Source: Azospirillaceae bacterium (GTDB lineage: Bacteria > Pseudomonadota > Alphaproteobacteria > Azospirillales > Azospirillaceae). From it: a DNA stretch of 64,000 nt. This document shows, piece by piece, positions 1 through 8,527 of the stretch. The notes under the pieces are model-generated. The model saw nothing but the letters and a program-made list of their open reading frames with translations, had not been told where the DNA came from and searched no databases. The position numbers and the translations under genes were made by a program. The stretch's first letter is position 1; every line of letters begins with the position of its first letter. The DNA is taken from positions 1 to 64,000 of the forward strand of contig DASQNC010000074.1 of the NCBI GenBank assembly GCA_035645145.1, given 5' to 3'.

Positions 1-452
1 CGCGTCACGATCTCCGTCTTCACCGAGTTCGCGATGAAGCACACCTCGTGCGCCTCGTGGTGCAGGGCCTCTTCGGTCGCGCGGTCCGGCGGCGTGCCCA
101 CATAGGTGACCTTGGGCCGCAGTTCCACGCGGGTGACCGCCTCCTTGCCGTCACCGATCGGCTCCATGATCCCTTCGGCGGTGTCGGTGTAGCTGTCCAC
201 CACGACCTTGTGCCGGGCGGCGACCCACAGGAAACTCAGCATGTGGCAACTGGAAATCGCCGCCACGTACGCCTCCTCCGGATCGACGTTCGCCGCATTC
301 GAATAGGGCGCGGGCACCACATGGGGCGAGCACGACGCCGGCACCTGGATCCCGCAGTCGAACCGCCAGGTGTGCGCCCGGCTGTAGCGCATATCGGTGA
401 AGGCTTCGGTCGGTGCCCGCGACCAGTTCACGGTGGCGACATAGGTGCCCAT
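1..452 (-). CDS. OsmC family protein (3' end beyond window)
   Basis: About 150 codons are visible from the ATG at 452. The C-terminus lies off the left edge, but only a few residues should be missing. The family consists of small thiol-dependent peroxidases and related proteins that reduce organic hydroperoxides. Both hallmark cysteines are present: Cys69 in AAISSCHMLSFLW and Cys138 in HEVCFIANS, at the spacing expected of OsmC/Ohr proteins. The gene begins 10 bp after the stop of the GntR regulator at 463, on the same strand, so the two are probably co-transcribed. That the regulator controls this gene is inference. Whether the protein is OsmC proper or the YhfA-like subgroup cannot be decided here. 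Confidence 0.88.
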   Translation of the reverse strand, partial: MGTYVATVNWSRAPTEAFTDMRYSRAHTWRFDCGIQVPASCSPHVVPAPYSNAANVDPEEAYVAAISSCHMLSFLWVAARHKVVVDSYTDTAEGIMEPIGDGKEAVTRVELRPKVTYVGTPPDRATEEALHHEAHEVCFIANSVKTEIVT

Positions 453-462
453 CGTCTGTCCC

Positions 463-1074
463 TCAGGGGTTGGATGTGGAAGGGAGGCGGGATCGCAGGT
501 GGACGGCCAGCGCGTCGGTGGCCGCGGCCACATCCCCCGCTTGGCAGGCGTCCAGGATGGCCCGGTGCTGGGCCGCCATCAGCGCCCTGAAATCCGAACC
601 GGGTGGCTGCACCGCGTACGCCCGGCGCCCTTCGCGCCGCAGGCCGTCGACCAGGCGCAGCAGCCGGTCGTTGCCGCATTCCGCGTACAGGGCGGAGTGG
701 AACGCGACGTCCAGTTCCTCGAGCACGGCCGGGTCCACCTCCTCCTCCAGGTCTGCCGCCAGACGGCCCGCCCGGCGCAGCGCCGTCTCGCCCAACCCCG
801 GCAAGGACAGCCGCAACGCCTCGCACTCCAGAAGGCAGCGGAGTTCCACCAGCTCCCGCCGGTCGCGGTCGGACAATTCGGACACCGCAAGGCTGCGGTC
901 GGACCGGCGGACGAGCAGCCCTTCCACCTGCAACCAATCCAAGGCCTGGCGCACGGGTTGGCGGCTCACCCCGAACCGGGCGGCCAAATCCTCCTGCTTC
1001 AGGACCGTCCCGGGCGGCAACGTGCGCCCTTCGATTTCCGTGCGCAGAAGGGAGGCGATCGCCTTTGGATCCAT
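463..1074 (-). CDS. GntR family transcriptional regulator, FCD (FadR-like) subgroup
   Basis: 203 aa from the ATG at 1074. The reading frame stays open further upstream, but the sequence before MDPKAIAS looks non-coding and the winged helix begins right there. Residues 1-65 form the winged helix-turn-helix (AARFGVSRQPVRQAL is the recognition region). Residues 70-195 are the FCD ligand-binding domain, with the usual metal-binding set Asp122, His126, His170 and His192. Such proteins are small-molecule-responsive repressors, often of catabolic genes. The ligand cannot be read from sequence. It lies directly ahead of the OsmC-like gene (10 bp gap), and its own upstream region (1075-1233) is shared with a divergent small gene, so autoregulation from that gap is plausible. 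Confidence 0.9.
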   Translation of the reverse strand: MDPKAIASLLRTEIEGRTLPPGTVLKQEDLAARFGVSRQPVRQALDWLQVEGLLVRRSDRSLAVSELSDRDRRELVELRCLLECEALRLSLPGLGETALRRAGRLAADLEEEVDPAVLEELDVAFHSALYAECGNDRLLRLVDGLRREGRRAYAVQPPGSDFRALMAAQHRAILDACQAGDVAAATDALAVHLRSRLPSTSNP

Positions 1075-1233
1075 GGATCCAAGATCGCACAGGGACGGTG
1101 AACGGTCAAGCGGCGGCCACCCACCCGCCGATGTCCTTCGAAATAAGGGGTAGCGCACCACCGAATGGCGGAAGGCCGCGAACCGCGATTGTGATCTAGT
1201 GCGGGTCATGAAACTTGGCCGGGGGAACGGGCC

Positions 1234-1500
1234 ATGACCGCCGACCTTGGATGCCTTGCCCTCAAGCTTTACGGCGAAGCCGCGGACGCGTTGCGCCGGA
1301 ACGGCCTGCCGGAGTCCGAGGTTGAACGCCTCGCCATCGGCATGACCGGACAAGCGCTTTCGGACCGCACCGGCGTACGCCACAGCCCGACCCGGGTGGC
1401 CCGGCTGATCGCCGAGGAGGTGCTGCCGGACCTCCCCCTCGGCGTGGTCGTGGAACGCATTCGCGCCTGCCTTCCGGAACCAGGGGGCCTCCGGTGCTGA
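1234..1500 (+). CDS. small hypothetical protein, paralogue-like to the next gene
   Basis: 88 aa, predicted mostly helical and soluble, with no recognised domain. ATG at 1234 follows a GGGGGAACGGG stretch that can serve as ribosome binding site. It aligns with the product of the next gene (1604-1858) through the core: LY, then an AxR, then a V/A/Q/L pattern, then TG, then P, then EVLPD at the end (for example GQALSDRTG here against AQVLAAETG there). The shared pattern and tandem position suggest an old duplication. No function can be assigned. It is divergent from the GntR gene. Confidence 0.6.
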   Translation: MTADLGCLALKLYGEAADALRRNGLPESEVERLAIGMTGQALSDRTGVRHSPTRVARLIAEEVLPDLPLGVVVERIRACLPEPGGLRC

Positions 1501-1603
1501 CGGGCGCCCGGGGACGGCTGCCGGGGCGGGCCGGCACCCCCGACACCGGCAGGGTTCATCGGACTTGGTTTGCGGGCGACCGCGTCCTGGCTGGAGCAGG
1601 TGG

Positions 1604-1858
1604 ATGGCAATGATCCCGGCAGGTATGGAGCAAGTCGCGGCGGAACTTTACAACCGGATCGTCGAGGCCATCCGCGGCGACGATCCGACCGATCCCGATG
1701 TGCGCGAAACGGCACTGACCCTTTCGGCCCAGGTGCTGGCGGCGGAGACCGGGGCGAACCTGACCCCGCGCGACATCCTCGAAGTGCTGCCCGACCAGGG
1801 ATGGGGAACCGGTGCGGCGGGCGGCCCACCACCCGCCCGTTTGCGCGAAGCCGGCTGA
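1604..1858 (+). CDS. small hypothetical protein, second of a tandem pair
   Basis: 84 aa from the ATG at 1604, preceded by GGAGCAGGTGG at good spacing; a longer in-frame start at 1565 lacks such a site. The first 60 residues match the helical core of the protein encoded at 1234-1500 (LYNRIVEAIR, AQVLAAETGANLTP, LEVLPD). The last 25 residues are Gly/Pro/Ala-rich and probably disordered. No known domain is recognised. The 103 bp between the two genes contain nothing I can name, so they are probably transcribed together. Confidence 0.6.
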   Translation: MAMIPAGMEQVAAELYNRIVEAIRGDDPTDPDVRETALTLSAQVLAAETGANLTPRDILEVLPDQGWGTGAAGGPPPARLREAG

Positions 1859-1897
1859 GACGCAAGGCCCCCCTCCGCCCCCTGGCGCCCCCCCTTC

Positions 1898-3307
1898 TCA
1901 GACGGCGGCGCCCTGGCGACGTAGCTCCGCCTGGACGCGGGCGACGGGAACGTCACGCAACAGGGTGCCGTCCCGTGCGGCCAGGGCGGCCACCACTCCC
2001 GCCGCCTGCCCCGTCGCCATGGCCGTCGGCGTGACACGATAGCTGGAGTGGGCCTCGAACGTACCGCTGATGCAGCGGCCGGCGACGGCCAAGGTGTCCA
2101 CGCCCCGGGGCAGCAGGCACCGCAGGGGCACCTCGTACCACGCACCGTCCGGCAGGCGCTTCAGGGTGGTGCCCTTTCCCGACGGGTTGTGGATGTCGAC
2201 GGGATAGCTGGCGCGGGCGATGGCATCCGGGAACTTGGCGCCGGCCAGCACCTCCTCGGCCGTCAGCACATGGTCGCCGACGATCCGCCGCGTTTCCCGC
2301 ACACCGATGTGCATACCGCTCTGGCAGACATAGGCGTCCCGGAACCCGGGCACGTATTTCCGAAGGAACCGGACGATCCCGTCCAACTGGCGGCGCGCCT
2401 CGCGCTCGGCCCGGGTCAGGTCGAACACGTCGGTGCCCAGAACGCCGGTGACCCGCGTGCAATTCACCGACAGTTCGGTCGGATGCGGCGTGGCGAAGAA
2501 CAGGATGTCCTCGCGCGGGAGGTCCAGGTCGCCCGCCTCGGTCGCCTGCCGTATCAGGTCCCACAGCCCGTGCACGCCCCGCCACTGGTCCGGGTGCTCG
2601 CGGACGTACGTGTCGAACGCCCCCCGGTCGACGTTCACGATCCGGAACATCAGCGTCATGGGCTGGGTGGCGCCGTCCTGCGGCCGGCCGATCTGGAACG
2701 CGGCCCCTGCGGACGCCGCGATGTCCCCGTCGCCGGTGCCGTCGACCACGGCACGGGCGCGGACAACCTGCGGGCCGGACTTGGTCTCCAGCACCACGCC
2801 CCGCGGCCGTCCGGGTTCGCCGTACGCGCCCGATGCGAAGGCGTGCAGCAGAAGGCGCACGCCCTCGCCGTCCAGCAGGTCGAGCGCCACGGTCTTGTAC
2901 GTTTCGGGATCGAAGGGGACCGTGTAGCCGGTCCCCACACCGGGCGGCAGGGCCCCGCCCGCCGCCAACAGGCGCTCCAGGAAGCGGGCCAGCGCCCCCG
3001 CCACCACCGGGTCCCCTTCCCCGTGGTCCTGGGGCAGCAGGCGGCTGTTGTCCACCGGCGCCTGCCGCCGGCCACCCGTGTGCCAGGACATCAGCGGATT
3101 GACCAGGGCGACCGTCGGATTTCCGCCGAGGAAGCCGTAGCGTTCCACCAGAACCACGTCGGCGCCGGCCCAGCGCGCGCCCAGCGCGGCCCCCATGCCC
3201 GCCGGTCCGCCCCCCACGACCAGCACGTCGCAGTCCGCGGCCACGGAGGCGGACCGGGGGGGCAGCATGACGGTCGGGCGATCCGCAAGGGGTTCCAGGA
3301 CAGGCAT
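1898..3307 (-). CDS. FAD-dependent oxidoreductase
   Basis: 469 aa from the ATG at 3307, which has CGGAG about ten bases upstream; an earlier in-frame start at 3346 has no such site. The N-terminus holds a clear dinucleotide-binding fold (VVGGGPAGMGAALGA, residues 30-43, followed by an acidic strand end VLVERYG). A second FAD motif near the C-terminus reads LAVAGRCISGTFEAH. The layout fits the FAD-dependent oxidoreductase family of PF12831. Substrate unknown. It is followed downstream on its left by nothing coding on the same strand; on its right lies a polysaccharide pyruvyl transferase gene 64 bp upstream on the same strand, so a shared transcript is possible. Confidence 0.85.
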   Translation of the reverse strand: MPVLEPLADRPTVMLPPRSASVAADCDVLVVGGGPAGMGAALGARWAGADVVLVERYGFLGGNPTVALVNPLMSWHTGGRRQAPVDNSRLLPQDHGEGDPVVAGALARFLERLLAAGGALPPGVGTGYTVPFDPETYKTVALDLLDGEGVRLLLHAFASGAYGEPGRPRGVVLETKSGPQVVRARAVVDGTGDGDIAASAGAAFQIGRPQDGATQPMTLMFRIVNVDRGAFDTYVREHPDQWRGVHGLWDLIRQATEAGDLDLPREDILFFATPHPTELSVNCTRVTGVLGTDVFDLTRAEREARRQLDGIVRFLRKYVPGFRDAYVCQSGMHIGVRETRRIVGDHVLTAEEVLAGAKFPDAIARASYPVDIHNPSGKGTTLKRLPDGAWYEVPLRCLLPRGVDTLAVAGRCISGTFEAHSSYRVTPTAMATGQAAGVVAALAARDGTLLRDVPVARVQAELRRQGAAV

Positions 3308-3371
3308 GGCGCAACGCTCCGGGCGGGGATCCTCCACCCCGGGCAACAGGGACCGGCCGCCTTGGTGCCCT

Positions 3372-4538
3372 TCAGAATGCGACCGGCGGGTTCGCCTGCC
3401 CCTCGCCCGACGCGCCCTGGCCGGATGCGGCCCCCGGTCCGCGGCCGATGACCGAAAGGGCCAGCGGCACGGTGCGCCGTGCCCGTGTCCGCAGGTGCTC
3501 CAAGCGGCCGGCCATGTGGTCGCGGTGGCTCTGCCGCTCGTCCCAGAGCCGGTCGAGGGCCGCCAGGAACGCGCCGGGGCGTGCCTCGGCCGCCGGCATC
3601 CATTCGGCCGTGCCCAGGCTGGCCAGGAAGTCCCGGACCTTGGACGCGTAGGGCAGCGCCATGATCGGGACGCCCGCCACCGCGGCGAAGATCAGGAAAT
3701 GCAGGCGCATGCCGACGGCCATTTCGAACCGGGGCATCAGCCCCAGCACCTGTCGCGGCCGATAGTCGCCCTTGAGCACGTGCGCACGTTCCGGCGCGCC
3801 CATCCGCGACACGACGGCATGGATCTCGCGCAGGTCGGCCCGCTCCATCGGCACGAACACCACGTCCGCATCGAAACGCAGGGCCATGTAGTCGGCGGAA
3901 TGGGCGATGATGTCGTGGTAGCCCGAGGCGGACAGGTCGGGCGCCGCCGCCCCCCGCTCGCGGACGGACACCGCCACCAGCCGCCGGTCGAGCGGAATGC
4001 CCTCGCGGACCAGCATGTCGTCGGTGAAGGGCTCCGGCTCCAGCAGCAGGGCGAGATCGGCGGTCACCTCCACCGGCACAGTCACGCCAATATCCTCGAC
4101 CAGGCGCTTGGCGGTGACCTCGCGCACGGTGATGCCCGCCATGCGGTTCAGCCCGTCGCGCACGGCCTCGCGCTCGTGCCGGTCCGCCAATGGGCCGATG
4201 CCGACGGCGAAGGCGAAGGTTGGCACCCCCGCCTCCTGCGCCAGCACGACCTCGCGCAGATAGGCCTGGGCCTCGCTGTCGTAGAGGATGCCGCCGCCCC
4301 CCAGCAGCAGCAGGTCCAGGCGCTCAACCTCGGGCAGGATGTCGGCGCGGAGCACGGTGCGCGCGTTCAGCGCCCGGTCCACATCCTGGTTGCGGCTCGT
4401 GTGCTCGGCATTGCGGGAGAAGGCGACGATCTCCACGTCCGGGACCGCCGAACGCAACTGCGCCACGGCCGAAGCCAGGATCGCCTCGTCGCCCAGGTTG
4501 AGGCCACCGTAGGAGCCGGAAATTCCGATGACGGGCAT
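3372..4538 (-). CDS. polysaccharide pyruvyl transferase family protein (CsaB-like)
   Basis: 388 aa from the ATG at 4538 (a GTG nine bases earlier is an alternative; neither has a strong ribosome binding site). The start MPVIGISGSYGGLNLGDEAI and the later GGGGILYD and GMRLHFLIFAA segments are typical of PF04230 enzymes. These transfer pyruvate from phosphoenolpyruvate as a ketal onto sugars of cell-wall or exopolysaccharides. The His and Arg of GMRLHF are the conserved region near the active site. No other capsule genes are adjacent, so its acceptor is unknown. It stands 350 bp from the divergent lectin-like gene. Confidence 0.85.
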   Translation of the reverse strand: MPVIGISGSYGGLNLGDEAILASAVAQLRSAVPDVEIVAFSRNAEHTSRNQDVDRALNARTVLRADILPEVERLDLLLLGGGGILYDSEAQAYLREVVLAQEAGVPTFAFAVGIGPLADRHEREAVRDGLNRMAGITVREVTAKRLVEDIGVTVPVEVTADLALLLEPEPFTDDMLVREGIPLDRRLVAVSVRERGAAAPDLSASGYHDIIAHSADYMALRFDADVVFVPMERADLREIHAVVSRMGAPERAHVLKGDYRPRQVLGLMPRFEMAVGMRLHFLIFAAVAGVPIMALPYASKVRDFLASLGTAEWMPAAEARPGAFLAALDRLWDERQSHRDHMAGRLEHLRTRARRTVPLALSVIGRGPGAASGQGASGEGQANPPVAF

Positions 4539-4888
4539 GGCGTCCACTTCGTCGGTACGACCCGGACAACATGGGGCGGTCCGGAAGGTCGCCATCGGAA
4601 CGCGATGCCGCGCCTTGCCGATCCACAGCGGAAACGCAGGCGGGGGGTACCCCGTCGGCACAAGGCTGCCGCCGTTGGGAACACCCGGGTGGCTTGACCC
4701 TGGGGATCCGCCGGGCGGAAGCTGATCCGGCCCGCGGACTTGCGAAACCTCGCAATCAGGGGCGGGATCCGGCCGGAACCGCCCGGGGATGTCACCGCCC
4801 GTGGCAGAGGATCGGGGAAGATCACCTCTCGTTGAATGGTTGTCGGTCGCAAGCCCAACGGAAGCGCAACCATCCGGAGGAGGCCGGG
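4539..4888. other. 350-bp divergent intergenic region
   Basis: The gap between the pyruvyl transferase gene (minus) and the lectin-like gene (plus) must carry promoters for both. I see no convincing -35/-10 pair, no long repeat and no RNA gene. A short dyad, GCGAAACCTCGC near 4742, and the strong ribosome binding site GGAGGAGG just before 4889 are the only notable elements. Confidence 0.5.
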
Positions 4889-5557
4889 ATGAGCAAGGCA
4901 GTGCGGATGTCCCTGGCGGCGGCGGCAACGGTGCTGCTGGCCGGTGTGCCCACGCAGGCGCAGCAGAGCAGCGCCGACATGAGCTTCTTCATCACCAGCG
5001 TCGGTTCGGGGAACGGGGCCGATCTCGGGGGTTTGGAGGGTGCCGACCGGCACTGCCAGCAGCTTGCCCAGGCGGCGGGCGCAGGCAACCGGACCTGGCG
5101 CGCCTATCTCAGCACGCAGGCGACCGGCGGCCAACCGGCCGTCAATGCGCGGGACCGGATCGGCCGCGGCCCATGGCGCAACGCCCGGGGCGAAGTCATC
5201 GCACGCGACCTCAACGAATTGCACAACGGCAACAACCTGACCAAGCAGACCGGGCTGACGGAGAGGGGCGCCACCGTCAACGGCAGTGGCGACACGCCGA
5301 ACGTGCACGACATCCTGACGGGCTCGCGGCCGGACGGGACGGCGTTCCCCGGCCCCGAGGACATGACGTGCGGCAACTGGACCCGAAGCGGAGCGGAAGG
5401 CACAGCCATGGTCGGCCACCATGACCGGAGGGGCCTGGACGAGTCACCGCCCGCCAAATCCTGGAACTCGTCCCACCCCACCCGGGGCGGATGCAGTCAG
5501 GCCGCACTGCGCGGCACCGGTGGGGCCGGCCTGTTCTATTGCTTCGCGGCGGATTAG
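4889..5557 (+). CDS. secreted lectin-like protein
   Basis: 222 aa. The ATG at 4889 follows GGAGGAGG. Residues 1-24 are a signal peptide ending in TQA-QQ, so the mature protein is periplasmic or secreted. The remainder matches a family of bacterial lectin-like proteins with a C-type-lectin/endostatin-like fold: MSFFITSVG, RTWRAYLSTQ, RDRIGRGPW, ELH, TCGNWTRSG, MVGHHDR, and a Cys/Gly-rich end GGAGLFYCFA. The cysteines at MTCGNW, GGCSQA and FYCFA probably form disulphides. The ligand is unknown; binding of carbohydrate is inferred from the fold only. It stands alone, facing away from the pyruvyl transferase gene. Confidence 0.75.
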   Translation: MSKAVRMSLAAAATVLLAGVPTQAQQSSADMSFFITSVGSGNGADLGGLEGADRHCQQLAQAAGAGNRTWRAYLSTQATGGQPAVNARDRIGRGPWRNARGEVIARDLNELHNGNNLTKQTGLTERGATVNGSGDTPNVHDILTGSRPDGTAFPGPEDMTCGNWTRSGAEGTAMVGHHDRRGLDESPPAKSWNSSHPTRGGCSQAALRGTGGAGLFYCFAAD

Positions 5558-5575
5558 GCCGCAGCCCACGGGGGC

Positions 5576-5609
5576 GGCCGGGCGGGACGCAATGCGCCCC
5601 CGCCCGGCC
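5576..5609. terminator. GC hairpin between convergent genes
   Basis: A perfect 10-bp stem (GGCCGGGCGG at 5576-5585 with its complement at 5600-5609) lies between the stops of the lectin-like gene and the aldolase gene. There is no T-run, so it is at best a weak bidirectional terminator or a Rho-associated RNA end. Confidence 0.4.
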
Positions 5610-5623
5610 CCGATCCGCCGCTT

Positions 5624-6724
5624 TCAGATCTTCGCGAGGGACCGGCCCTGGGCCCCCAAATCCCGGAAGGCCTCGTCCAGCCGGGCGGCCATGCCCTGCT
5701 CGCCCAGACGCAGCCATTTCCGGGGATCGTACAGCTTCTTGTACGGCTTGCCCGACACCGGGTCGATCTGGTGTTCGAATGCCACCGGATTTTCCTTGAC
5801 GAAACGGCCGATCGGGTTCGCGAACGCGAACTGGGTGTCCGTGTCGATATTCATCTTGAACACGCCATACGTGATGGCTTGCGCGATCTTTTCCTTTTCC
5901 GAGCCGGACCCGCCGTGGAACACCAGATCGAGCGGATTGCGTCCGGTGCTGAAGCGCTCGGTGACGAGTGCCTGGGAGTCCCGCAGGATTTCCGGCCGCA
6001 GTTGGACATTGCCCGGCGCGTAGACGCCGTGAACGTTGCCGAAGGACGCGGCCACGCTGAAATGGCCAAGGGGTGACAGCAGCTCGTAGGCGCGCAGCAC
6101 GTCGCCCGGCTGGGTGTAGAGGTGCGAGTTGTCGGCGTGGTCGTCGAGGTCGTGGCCGATCCCATCCTCCTCCCCGCCCGTGACGCCGAGTTCGATTTCC
6201 AAGCTCATGCCGAGAGGGGCCAGCCGCTTCAGCATGCGCTGGCATTCGGTCAGGTTCTGCTCAAGCGGCTCCTCGGAAAGGTCCAGCATGTGCGAGCTGA
6301 ACAAAGGCCGACCGGTCTTCTCGAACTCTTGAACGCTGTGATCGACAAGCGCGTCGACCCACGGCACGAGCCCGCGATTGGCGTGGTCGGTGTGGAGGAC
6401 GACGCAAACCCCGTAATGCTCGGCAAGGAGATGCACATGCCTGGCCGCCGACACGGCGCCCAGGACACGCGCCTTGGCAGAGTCCGGAAGGCCTTCGCCG
6501 GCGAAGAAGCGGGCGCCCCCGTTGGAGAGCTGGATGATGACGTCGGAGCGGTTCCTTGCCGCCGCCTCGAGCACGGCGTTCACGCTGCTCGTGCCGATGA
6601 CATTGATCGCCGGCAAGGCGTAACCGCCCTGTTTGCACGCGGCGATCAGCCGACGGTAATCGTCCCCCCAAACGACGCCGGGACGCGGGGCGCCCGCCGA
6701 TGAGTGGTGCGTGGTATTTGCCAT
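5624..6724 (-). CDS. fbaA: class II fructose-bisphosphate aldolase
   Basis: 366 aa, the usual length of the FbaA-type (class IIa) zinc aldolases. It cleaves fructose 1,6-bisphosphate to glyceraldehyde 3-phosphate and dihydroxyacetone phosphate, and the reverse in gluconeogenesis. Visible active-site parts are HTDHA (catalytic Asp113, zinc His114), EIELGVTGGEEDG (zinc Glu178), GNVHG (zinc His232) and FHGGSGS (zinc His270); the spacings agree with the E. coli enzyme. It is the last gene of a minus-strand run and follows the ABM-domain gene with a 6-bp gap, so translation of the two is probably linked. Confidence 0.95.
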   Translation of the reverse strand: MANTTHHSSAGAPRPGVVWGDDYRRLIAACKQGGYALPAINVIGTSSVNAVLEAAARNRSDVIIQLSNGGARFFAGEGLPDSAKARVLGAVSAARHVHLLAEHYGVCVVLHTDHANRGLVPWVDALVDHSVQEFEKTGRPLFSSHMLDLSEEPLEQNLTECQRMLKRLAPLGMSLEIELGVTGGEEDGIGHDLDDHADNSHLYTQPGDVLRAYELLSPLGHFSVAASFGNVHGVYAPGNVQLRPEILRDSQALVTERFSTGRNPLDLVFHGGSGSEKEKIAQAITYGVFKMNIDTDTQFAFANPIGRFVKENPVAFEHQIDPVSGKPYKKLYDPRKWLRLGEQGMAARLDEAFRDLGAQGRSLAKI

Positions 6725-6730
6725 GGTGTC

Positions 6731-7087
6731 CTACCTGTGGTTTGCGGTGTCCGTTGAAGGAATCGCTTCGTCAGCCTGGGGCGCGGGGAGCGGCGCCCAA
6801 AGGTCGGTGTCCATTTCCAGTTCGAGACCAGGCAGGCTCTCCTCGACGGCGTCCCGCATCATCGCCTGCGCCTCCGCGTCCAGTGGCCCGGCGCCGAAGC
6901 AGGCCTCCCGCGCCTCGCGCGACGGCCAGCGGGCGATGGCGCACCAAGTGCCCCCGGCCTCCCGGAAGAGCGCGGAGCCCCCGCTGCCGCACCGTTCGCG
7001 GGCGGCGTCCGTGATCCGGGACCAGCCCTCCCGGAACCGGTTCTCCTGCCCGGCCTTGAGTCTCCAACGGTAGATGGCAACGAACAT
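6731..7087 (-). CDS. antibiotic biosynthesis monooxygenase (ABM) domain protein
   Basis: 118 aa. The ferredoxin-like ABM fold is suggested by MFVAIYRWRLKAGQENRF at the start and GGTWCAIARWPSREA in the middle. The family includes small heme- or quinone-modifying monooxygenases and many uncharacterised stress proteins; this one cannot be placed more finely. It precedes fbaA by 6 bp and follows the M20 peptidase remnant by 58 bp on the same strand, so it belongs to the operon that starts at 10143. A role in aldolase function is not implied. Confidence 0.75.
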   Translation of the reverse strand: MFVAIYRWRLKAGQENRFREGWSRITDAARERCGSGGSALFREAGGTWCAIARWPSREAREACFGAGPLDAEAQAMMRDAVEESLPGLELEMDTDLWAPLPAPQADEAIPSTDTANHR

Positions 7088-7145
7088 CGCACTCCCCGTC
7101 CCGCCCGGCTCTCCGGCGCGCGGATGTTTGCGGTTGAGCCTTCCC

Positions 7146-8527
7146 TCAGGCCGGCGGGCGTTCCCCGAGGTCCCAGAAGATCCCGGTCATGATCTCCAAC
7201 CCCTGGCGCAGGACCGGGGCCAAGCCGTGCTCGTCGGGTGCGTGTTGGGAGCAGCCGGGATAGCTGTGGGGGATCCACACCGTCGGCAGGCCCAGCACAT
7301 CGGCGAACACCTCGTTGGGCAGCGAACCGCCGAGGTTGGGAAGGACCTGCGGCGGTGCCCCCGTGGTCCGGGCAATGGAGTCCACGGCGAACCGCACCCA
7401 AGGAGTGTCGGGATCCAGGCGCGTGGGCGCCATCGGCTCGTCCAGCGGCCGGACCTGGACCCTTGCAACCCATGGGCATCCAGATGGGCGCGCACATGGT
7501 CCAGGGTCCGCCGCCAGTCGGTCCCGACCACGTGGCGCAATTGCAGCGTCGCACGGGCGGACGGCGGAATGGCGTTGGCCGGACGCTCCGGGTTGCCGGT
7601 TTCGAAAGCCAGCACCTCCAGCGCGTTCCAGGCGTAGACGCGCTCGGCCGGGGTCAATCCGGGCTCGCCCCAGTCTTCGTCGATCGTCGGTCCGTCCTTG
7701 CCGCCGTCGGGACGGCAGGCCGCCACCGCCCGGCGCACACTGTCGGGCGCCGGCGGCGGACGCAAACCATCCACCCGGATGCGGCCACGGCCATCGACCA
7801 GACTGGCAATGGCGTTGGCCAGGATCGTGCCGGGGTTCGCCAGCAGGCCGCCCCAGTTCCCGGAATGGTGGGCGCCGTCCCGCAGATGGACCGACAGCTC
7901 GAAATTCATCACGCCGCGGGTGCCGAGGAACACCAGCGGCCGGTCGGCCGACAGCCGCGGCCCGTCCGACCCGATCAGCACGTCGGCGCGCAACGCCTCG
8001 CGGTGCGCGCCCGCCACCTGCATCAGACCGGGCGATCCGCATTCCTCGCCCATCTCGACCAGGATCTTGACGTTGAAGCCCAGACGCCCGCGCACCGCCA
8101 GCACGGCTTCGAGCGCGGCAAGGTTGATGGCGTGCTGGCCCTTGTTGTCGGCGACGCCGCGGCCGTACCAGCGGTCGCCCCGGACCGTGACGTCCCACGG
8201 GTCGAGCCCGTCGCGCCATTGGCCCTCCATGCCGCGCACGGTGTCGCCATGGCCGTAGGTGAAGACGGTGGGCAGGCCCTCGTCCTCGATGCGCCGGCCG
8301 ATCAGGAACGGCCCGCGCCCGGGGACGGTGTTTTCGACCACCGACAGCTCGAACCCCACCGCCGTGAGCCGCGGCCCCAGGACCGCGTCCACATAGCGCC
8401 GCAGTTCCGGCAGGCTCGACGCCTCCTGGCTTTCCGTGCGCACCGCGACCAGGGCCTTCAAGTCCCGAAGGAAGCCGCCGCCGTCGAAATGGCGGCGGAC
8501 GTGGTCGAGCGCCTGATCCCGGCTCAT
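7146..8527 (-). pseudogene. M20 family metallopeptidase, interrupted by a frameshift
   Basis: The ATG at 8527 overlaps the stop of the beta-lactamase-fold gene (ATGA). The first ~353 codons encode a normal M20 dipeptidase: GHGDTV (zinc His and catalytic Asp), ADNKGQ (bridging Asp), MGEECGS (catalytic Glu). The frame is lost near 7466-7472: after LDAHG the current frame reads nonsense, while the next frame resumes with [17 protein letters not shown]-like residues [12 protein letters not shown] and [12 protein letters not shown] down to the stop at 7146. One missing base in GGGTTGCAAG explains it; repaired, the protein would be about 460 aa, the normal family length. It is either a real inactivating deletion or a sequencing error. 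The intact part would still lack the C-terminal zinc ligand. Confidence 0.85.

Noticed and set aside
1075-1383. Longer start for the GntR regulator at 1383
   Set aside because: The added ~100 residues have no regulator-like sequence and would overlap the divergent small gene; the winged helix starts at 1074.
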